Source of the DNA: Collinsella aerofaciens
GTDB lineage: Bacteria; Actinomycetota; Coriobacteriia; Coriobacteriales; Coriobacteriaceae
Direction of reading: 5' to 3'
NCBI RefSeq assembly: GCF_015670795.1
Contig: NZ_JADPCJ010000015.1
Coordinates: 1-57,273, forward strand
Length of the DNA stretch: 57,273 nucleotides
Shown here: piece by piece, positions 52,401-57,273 of the stretch
How the letters are laid out: every line of letters starts with the position of its first letter
Numbering within the stretch: the stretch's first letter is position 1
Translations under genes and position numbers: made by a program
The notes under the pieces: generated by a model
Database searches by the model: none
Told to the model about the DNA's origin: nothing
Seen by the model: the letters and a program-made list of their open reading frames with translations, nothing else

Positions 52401-52436
52401 GCGGCCTCGCAGCGGGAAACCCCGCAGCGGGGCCGC
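52401..52436. terminator. G+C-rich hairpin after the exonuclease gene
   Basis: GCGGCCTCGC pairs imperfectly with GCGGGGCCGC around CAGCGGGAAACCCCG. No T run follows, so it may be a weak terminator. Confidence 0.5.
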
Positions 52437-52717
52437 CCTACGTTCCACAGATAGATCTGCCATCACAAATTCTGAACCCTCATTTTGAACGATTTCGACC
52501 AATTCCCAACACGCAATTCGTTGTCGGATGGTGATACATCGATATCAAATGTGCAGCAATTGAGTATTTATATGCTATAGCTAAGCTGCGAAAACTTTTA
52601 TTTAGGGCATACCAACTCATAATTGCGTCAAGCTTTTGGACAGCATTTGGTTAGACCTCTAAAACGGCTTTTCCACTCAGTGCCATCAACACGGCATTAG
52701 CTGACACGATATATACC
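52437..52717. other. A+T-rich gap before the broken nuclease-like gene
   Basis: No gene or strong repeat is visible. A TATGCTATAG stretch near 52570-52580 could be a -10 region. Composition is clearly more A+T-rich than the flanks, consistent with acquired DNA. Confidence 0.4.
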
Positions 52718-53908
52718 ATGAGTATCGTATTGTCACATACCACTGCAAAAGCGGTCTACCAGGCCGCGCATTCGGTGTCTGCGAAAGGCATCGAATCCTG
52801 TAGTCCTGCCGCGATTTAGGGATCATGTCCCACCGGAACGCTCCTTGACGCAGCCACAGAATGGCTCACCAAAAATGATGTTTCCCTCGACGCAAATGAT
52901 TCCCTCGAGGTGATGGTGTTTGATCGCAGGAATGCGCGCTATGCAATGAACTGTCAATGCCACGTTTCGTCAAAACGATTCTCGAACTCACGCTTTATAG
53001 AGCTTGAAGATGGCATCTTCATTGTTGGCGTTGAGCTTTGCGCACTTCAAGCCGCCACCTATCTCCCTTTTCGCGAACTGGTGGAGTACTACTTTGAATT
53101 GTGCAGCGCTTACTCCCTTGGAACCGGCTCTTCCACCTCTTATAACGAGCGTTTCGCGCTCACCTCGACCGAGAGGTTAAAGCAGTTCTTTAATTCCATT
53201 ACCAGATGCGACGGTTTGGCCCTTGCCCGAAAGGCGATCCAATGTGTACGCGACGGATGCCGGTCTCCCATGGAAACGGCATTTGTCATGATGCTAACGC
53301 TGCCCAAAAGCGAAGGAGGGCTTGGTATTAAGGGAATTGAGACCGATTACGAGGTGCAGGTCACCGCCGCCGCAAAGAATCTCACGAGACGCAAAAAGTT
53401 CTTTATGGATGCGTATCTAAAGAAATCTCGCACAGACATTGAATACAACGGTTTCTATCATGACGCGGAAGAAGACCGCGCCATCGATGAGGAACGCAAG
53501 AATGCGCTTGCGTCCATGGGATACGGAATCATCACCGTCAGCCGTTATTCCTTTATGCATGCCAGCTCTTTCGTTAGGGTCATGGAAGCAATCCAGCGGA
53601 AAGAGGGCGTACGCCCCTCGCGTCTACCAAAAGACTTTCAAATCATGCAAGAGGACCTGAGACAGTTTGTGCTCAGAAGGTTTATAGAAGAGAAAAGGCG
53701 AATTCAGAAGCAGCTTCGCCAGGATTCCGAAGAGCGCCAACGAATCGACCTCGAAAAAGCAACACTCGAAGGCATCACGCTGGATGACCCGACAATTAAT
53801 GAAGTTACAGCAATCGATGACATGCAGACAGTCGAATCCGACAGCCCATCATTTGCCCAAACAAGCAGCCTCGCGCCCGAGGGCAGGATCTTCGGGGCCG
53901 GAAGCTAG
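52718..53908 (+). pseudogene. Nuclease-like gene (endonuclease fold) with an in-frame stop
   Basis: An open frame from ATG 52718 runs into the larger frame that starts at 52910 and ends at 53908; both are in the same reading frame. A single TAG at 52817-52819 interrupts it after 33 codons. The N-terminus MSIVLSHTTAKAVYQAAH and the middle DGIFIVGVELCALQAATYLPFRELVEYYFELC resemble a hypothetical family that I recall from Coriobacteriia. The C-terminal half contains DIEYNGFYH...RKNALASMGYGIITVSRYSF, the Vsr/DUF559-like endonuclease pattern. Translation could restart at 52910 (332 residues), so a functional truncated protein remains possible. The downstream part is intact. Confidence 0.7.
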
Positions 53909-54253
53909 ACCGGCTAACAAGGTGGGTACCCTAGCGATGTGCAAAATTGCGAGTATTCAGCAGGGTCGGCCCTCCAGCACCCACAAGTTAATCCAAATGA
54001 GAAACAAAGACGCTATCGAACGGGAACGTTAGGCAACACTTGAGGAAGATCTTATCTGTTTACCGCCCTTGGATAACTCTTGAGCGGCTTTATTTGGCCC
54101 GAAATAGATAAACAGACCCCCTATAGTTGCAGAATACTCCAATTTTTGCACGGCGCGGGGGCACCCACCTCGGCATCGACTATCAAAACCGCTCAATCCG
54201 GAATCTCGTCCACTATTCCCCATCATTTTGTGCGATGAATTACTTAAACGTTA
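53909..54253. other. Gap with a weak long-range inverted repeat
   Basis: No gene found. TCTGTTTA near 54055 and TAAACAGA near 54107 are inverted and separated by about 45 bases that include GGCCAAATAAAGCC-like sequence on the complement. It could be a terminator between the nuclease-like gene and the metal operon, but I cannot settle this. Confidence 0.4.
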
Positions 54254-54281
54254 TTGACATATGAACATACGCTCATATAAT
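54254..54281 (+). promoter_or_regulatory. Near-consensus promoter of the metal-resistance operon
   Basis: TTGACA at 54254-54259 and TATAAT at 54276-54281 are separated by 16 bases. Operator 1 fills the space between the boxes, so bound repressor would block polymerase. Confidence 0.88.
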
Positions 54282-54314
54282 CGGAAGTAAGTTATTTGAG
54301 CGTATGTTCATATG
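54258..54314. promoter_or_regulatory. Paired ArsR/SmtB operators, perfect 18-bp inverted arms
   Basis: CATATGAACATACGCTCA (54258-54275) and its exact complement TGAGCGTATGTTCATATG (54297-54314) flank 21 bases. Each arm is itself an imperfect palindrome of the ATATGA-N8-TCATAT kind typical of SmtB/CzrA sites. A third copy precedes the ATPase gene. Confidence 0.88.
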
Positions 54315-54327
54315 AAAGGATATTGCA

Positions 54328-54693
54328 ATGAGCATCCGCGTTGATGAAACGAAACCCGACACCGAGGCCACCGAGCCAGTGATCCCCACCACCTGCTCGC
54401 CCGAGGACCTTCCCGACGAGGAGCTTCTCTACGACCTCGCCGACCTGTTCAAGGTCTTCAGCGACACCACGCGTATCAAGATCCTTTACGCCCTCATGGG
54501 CCGCGAGCTCTGCGTGGCAGACATCGCCGAAGCGACCGAAACCTCGCAGTCCGCGGTGTCGCACCAGCTGCGCACACTCAAGCAGTCGCACCTGGTTAAA
54601 TTCCGGCGCGACGGGCGCAATATCCTCTACTCGCTCGCCGACGACCACGTCTACACCATGCTCAACCAGGGCATGAGCCATATCTGCGAATAG
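54328..54693 (+). CDS. ArsR/SmtB-family metal-sensing repressor
   Basis: The 121-residue winged-helix repressor has helix-turn-helix ELCVADIAEATETSQSAVSHQLRTLKQ near residues 62-88. The C-terminal helix carries D-x-H...H-x-x-E (DDHVYTMLNQGMSHICE), with the SmtB alpha-5 zinc-site spacing of 11 residues between histidines and 3 to the glutamate. It therefore probably senses Zn, with Co or Cd possible. It heads an operon with an HMA protein and a P1B ATPase. AAAGGA precedes ATG 54328. Two operators lie directly upstream, so it represses itself. Confidence 0.92.
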   Translation: MSIRVDETKPDTEATEPVIPTTCSPEDLPDEELLYDLADLFKVFSDTTRIKILYALMGRELCVADIAEATETSQSAVSHQLRTLKQSHLVKFRRDGRNILYSLADDHVYTMLNQGMSHICE

Positions 54694-54755
54694 CAACCAA
54701 CCACGGTACCAGCGCGGCCTGCACCCAAGCCGCAAAAACGGGAAAGGAACCCACC

Positions 54756-54974
54756 ATGAAAAAGCAGTACAAGCTCGATGAGATCGATTGCGCCAACTGT
54801 GCGCGCGAGCTTCAGGACGAGCTGGCCAAGCTCGAGGGCGTCAAATCCGTGTCCGTCAACTTTATGACCCAGAAGCTGACGCTCGAGGCCGATGATGCTG
54901 AGTTCGACGAGGTGCTCAACCGCGTTGTTGAGTTTACGGCCGACGCCGAGCCGGACTGCGAGATCATTCTCTAG
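54756..54974 (+). CDS. Free heavy-metal-associated (HMA) domain protein
   Basis: The 72 residues form one HMA domain: LDEIDCANCARELQDEL with the metal-binding CxxC, then VKSVSVNFMTQKLTLEA. In many organisms this domain is part of the metal ATPase itself. Here it is separate and the ATPase downstream has no N-terminal HMA domain, so this is likely a metallochaperone feeding it. The gene follows arsR by 62 bases; GGAAAGGA precedes ATG 54756. Zn or Cd is the likely cargo. Confidence 0.92.
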   Translation: MKKQYKLDEIDCANCARELQDELAKLEGVKSVSVNFMTQKLTLEADDAEFDEVLNRVVEFTADAEPDCEIIL

Positions 54975-55031
54975 CCAAGGTTTACGCCAACCCGCAAGAC
55001 CGCGCTTGCCGCGACCTTTGCTCGCGAAATT

Positions 55032-55051
55032 ATATGAGCGAGTGTTCATAC
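55032..55051. promoter_or_regulatory. Third ArsR operator before the ATPase gene
   Basis: ATATGAGCGAGTGTTCATAC matches the two upstream operators at both half-sites. It lies 23 bases before the ATPase start, between it and the HMA gene. A possible internal promoter (TTGCCG at 55006, TTATAT at 55030) would be covered by it. Confidence 0.75.
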
Positions 55052-55074
55052 ATTCAAATGGGAGGATACGAGTC

Positions 55075-57027
55075 ATGGCCACCGCCGACCCCAAAAAGAA
55101 AAAGAAGAAGCGCAAGAAAAAAGAATCACTCAAGCATAAGCGCAACCGCATCCTGGTAGCACTGGGCATTTTTGCGGTGGTGTATGCCCTCGACGAACTC
55201 GGTGCCCTTACCGCCGCATTCGGTACCCCGGGTGACATCTACGCCAGCTTCGTGCTGTTCCTGGTGCCGTTCCTAATTGCCGGCTACGACGTGCTCCAGA
55301 AGGCGTTCAACAACATCCGCCGCGGCAAGGCCTTCGACGAGAGCTTCCTCATGGCCGTCGCGACCATCGGCGCGTTTGCCATGGTGCTCTTCCCCGATAC
55401 CGACCCGCACATGGCCGAAGGCGCCGCCGTCATGCTGTTCTACCAGGTTGGCGAGCTGTTTCAGGCGTACGCCGTGGGCAAGAGCCGCAAGTCGATCAGT
55501 GCCATGATGGACATCGCGCCCGACTACGCTAACGTCGAGCAGCCCGACGGCACACTCGAGCAGGTCTTCCCCGATGACATCGCGGTCGGCACCGTGATCG
55601 TGGTCAAGCCCGGCGAGCGCGTGCCTATCGACGGCGTCATCGTCGAGGGCGAAACCCAGCTCGACACCGCCGCCCTTACCGGTGAGTCGGTCCCCCGCCC
55701 GGCCAAAACCGGAGACGATATCATCAGCGGCTGCATCAACATGACGGGGCTCATCCACGTGCGCACCACCAAGCCCTTTGGCGAGTCCACCGTCGCACGC
55801 GTCCTGGAGCTCGTGGAAAATGCCAGCGAAAAGAAGGCGCGCACTGAGAACTTTATCACGCGCTTCGCCCGCGTCTACACGCCCGCCGTCACCGGCGCTG
55901 CCGCGGTGCTCGCGCTTGGCGGCGGCTTGGTCACCGGCGCCTGGTCCGACTGGATCCTGCGCGGCCTGACCTTCCTGGTCGTCAGCTGCCCGTGCGCGCT
56001 CGTGATCAGCGTGCCGCTCAGCTTCTTTGGCGGCATCGGCGGCGCATCCAAACTAGGCGTTCTCATCAAGGGTTCTAACTACCTCGAAACGCTCGCCGAC
56101 GTGGACACCGTCGTCTTCGACAAGACCGGCACGCTCACCAACGGCACGTTTTCGGTCGTGGCGGTGCACCCCGAGGCAGGCTATACCGAGCAATCGCTGC
56201 TTGAAGTCGCAGCCCTTGCTGAGTCGTTCTCCGATCACCCCATCGCGCAGTCCGTACGTGTCGCCTACCAGGGCGAGGTCGACCCCAAGCGCGTAAGCGA
56301 CTCCACCAACGACGCGGGCCATGGCGTGACGGCAACCATCGACGGCAAGCACGTCGTCGTTGGCAACGCAAAGATGCTCGCCGCGGCCGGAGTCGAAGCG
56401 CCCGATTGCGAGGTCGTCGGAACGATTCTGCATGTGCTCGTTGACGGCGTGTACGCCGGCCACATCGTGATTGCAGACACCGTCAAGGCCGATGCTGAGC
56501 AAACGATTCGCGACCTGCACGCCGCCGGTGTCAAGCGCACCGTCATGCTCACGGGCGACCGCGAGGAGGTTGCGGCGTCTGTGGTCAAGCAACTCAGTCT
56601 CGACGAGTTCCACGCGCAGCTGCTGCCGGGCGATAAGGTCGAGCGCGTCGAGGCGCTGCTTGCAACCGAGAGTGGCAAGGGCAAGCTCGCCTTTGTGGGC
56701 GACGGCATCAACGATGCGCCCGTGCTTACGCGCGCCGATGTGGGCATTGCCATGGGCGCTATGGGTTCTGACGCTGCGATCGAGGCCGCCGATGTCGTGC
56801 TCATGGACGACAAGCCGTCCAACATTTCCCGCGCGATCCGCGTGGCACGCAAGACCATGACGATCGTCTGGCAGAACATCATCTTTGCGCTGGGCGTTAA
56901 GCTGCTGATCCTTGTGCTGGCAGCGCTGGGCATCGCCAACATGTGGCTTGCCGTGTTCGGCGACGTAGGCGTGGCGATCATCGCCATCCTGAACGCCATG
57001 CGCGCGATGGGTGTCAAGAACTTGTAG
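55075..57027 (+). CDS. P1B-type heavy-metal-translocating ATPase (Zn/Cd/Co type)
   Basis: The 650-residue pump has a lysine-rich N-terminus (KKKKKKRKKKE), about eight helices, TGES in the actuator domain (AALTGESVPRPAK near 205), the CPC metal motif VVSCPCALVISVPLSFFGG near 305, the phosphorylated aspartate in DKTGTLTNG near 347, and GDGINDAPVL near 545. The CPC plus GG-type helices suggest ZntA/CadA-type Zn or Cd export. No HMA domain is fused; a separate one is encoded upstream. ATG 55075 has GGAGGA upstream, inside the frame from 54892. Confidence 0.94.
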   Translation: MATADPKKKKKKRKKKESLKHKRNRILVALGIFAVVYALDELGALTAAFGTPGDIYASFVLFLVPFLIAGYDVLQKAFNNIRRGKAFDESFLMAVATIGAFAMVLFPDTDPHMAEGAAVMLFYQVGELFQAYAVGKSRKSISAMMDIAPDYANVEQPDGTLEQVFPDDIAVGTVIVVKPGERVPIDGVIVEGETQLDTAALTGESVPRPAKTGDDIISGCINMTGLIHVRTTKPFGESTVARVLELVENASEKKARTENFITRFARVYTPAVTGAAAVLALGGGLVTGAWSDWILRGLTFLVVSCPCALVISVPLSFFGGIGGASKLGVLIKGSNYLETLADVDTVVFDKTGTLTNGTFSVVAVHPEAGYTEQSLLEVAALAESFSDHPIAQSVRVAYQGEVDPKRVSDSTNDAGHGVTATIDGKHVVVGNAKMLAAAGVEAPDCEVVGTILHVLVDGVYAGHIVIADTVKADAEQTIRDLHAAGVKRTVMLTGDREEVAASVVKQLSLDEFHAQLLPGDKVERVEALLATESGKGKLAFVGDGINDAPVLTRADVGIAMGAMGSDAAIEAADVVLMDDKPSNISRAIRVARKTMTIVWQNIIFALGVKLLILVLAALGIANMWLAVFGDVGVAIIAILNAMRAMGVKNL

Positions 57028-57082
57028 CGTTCGTGGGCTGTCCGGCCGGGGCCGGGCTTGGTTTTGAAAACGTCCTCGACCA

Positions 57083-57132
57083 ATGAAGTGCCCCCGTTCT
57101 GCTCCTTCGGAGCTACGAACGGGGGCACTTCT
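57083..57132. terminator. Terminator of the metal operon
   Basis: GAAGTGCCCCCGTTC and GAACGGGGGCACTTC form a 15-bp perfect outer stem, with an inner TGCTCCTTCGGAGCTAC stem. It separates the ATPase from the convergent partial gene. Confidence 0.88.
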
Positions 57133-57144
57133 GGTCTGACGCTC

Positions 57145-57273
57145 CTATTTGGCAAGGTGTTTTTTAGAATCCATTTTGCGCTCGGCCTCGAAGGCTTGCC
57201 TGTCCCAATCGAGCGGAAGTCCGGCCTCGACCCATGCCTCGTAGGCCCTCCTTATGGGCTTGAGCTCCCTTTG
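57145..57273 (-). CDS. C-terminal part of an unrecognised protein (cut by window end)
   Basis: An uninterrupted minus-strand frame runs from the window end to a stop at 57145, giving 42 residues: charged, with AYEAWVEAGLPLDWDRQAFEAERK in the middle. The stop lies just past the terminator. The rest of the gene is outside the window, so no function is proposed. Confidence 0.6.
   Translation of the reverse strand, partial: QRELKPIRRAYEAWVEAGLPLDWDRQAFEAERKMDSKKHLAK

Overview
The window is G+C-rich, densely coded DNA whose genes look like those of a gut Coriobacteriia bacterium, most probably Collinsella. This is inferred from protein flavour, the intergenic palindromes and the gene mix (PckA, lactate permease, DegV, CvrA-type antiporter); no marker gene fixes the genus.

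Layout. 1-1.5 kb: 3' part of an IS3-family insertion sequence with a -1 frameshift site, inserted in a short palindromic repeat. 1.5-23.5 kb: housekeeping genes. These are proA and proB separated by an opposing proline-iminopeptidase-like gene, pncB, tRNA-Ala(CGC), a radical SAM activase-like gene, a candidate 6S-like RNA, a WecA/TagO-type transferase, trpS, an MGMT-like gene, degV, marR, a B3/B4 protein, pckA, a lactate permease, a flippase-like protein, a phosphatase and a K+/H+ antiporter.

23.85-40.94 kb (minus strand) is the highlight: a ten- or eleven-gene BREX-like phage-defence operon in the order brxA-brxB-brxC-pglX(N)-HEPN-pglX(C)-wHTH/PglZ-N fusion-ParB-like-SNF2 helicase-pglZ-small acidic ORF. 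No brxL is present. The pglX methyltransferase gene is cut into two separately translated parts with a HEPN-type gene between them. The 651-residue protein joins two OmpR-type winged helices to a domain that visibly resembles the N-terminus of the operon's own PglZ. The ParB-like and SNF2 genes sit where a type 1 operon would carry other accessory genes. I do not recognise this gene set as one of the BREX types I know. A Phd/RelE-type toxin-antitoxin pair lies divergently just upstream of brxA.

42-57.3 kb: serC-serA with a short DUF1015-like gene, an M20 peptidase, two tandem histidine phosphatases, a nitroreductase, HdeD- and YaiI-like genes, a His-rich ArsP_2/manganese-type permease and a DEDD exonuclease. 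These are followed by a nuclease-like gene broken by an in-frame stop, then a metal-resistance operon (SmtB/ArsR repressor, free HMA metallochaperone, P1B ATPase) with three matching operators.

The non-coding DNA is also informative. Six copies of one palindrome sit just beyond stop codons of minus-strand genes, and the insertion sequence is in the loop of one of them. Two copies of a 123-bp element with 18-bp inverted ends flank the phosphatase-antiporter pair.
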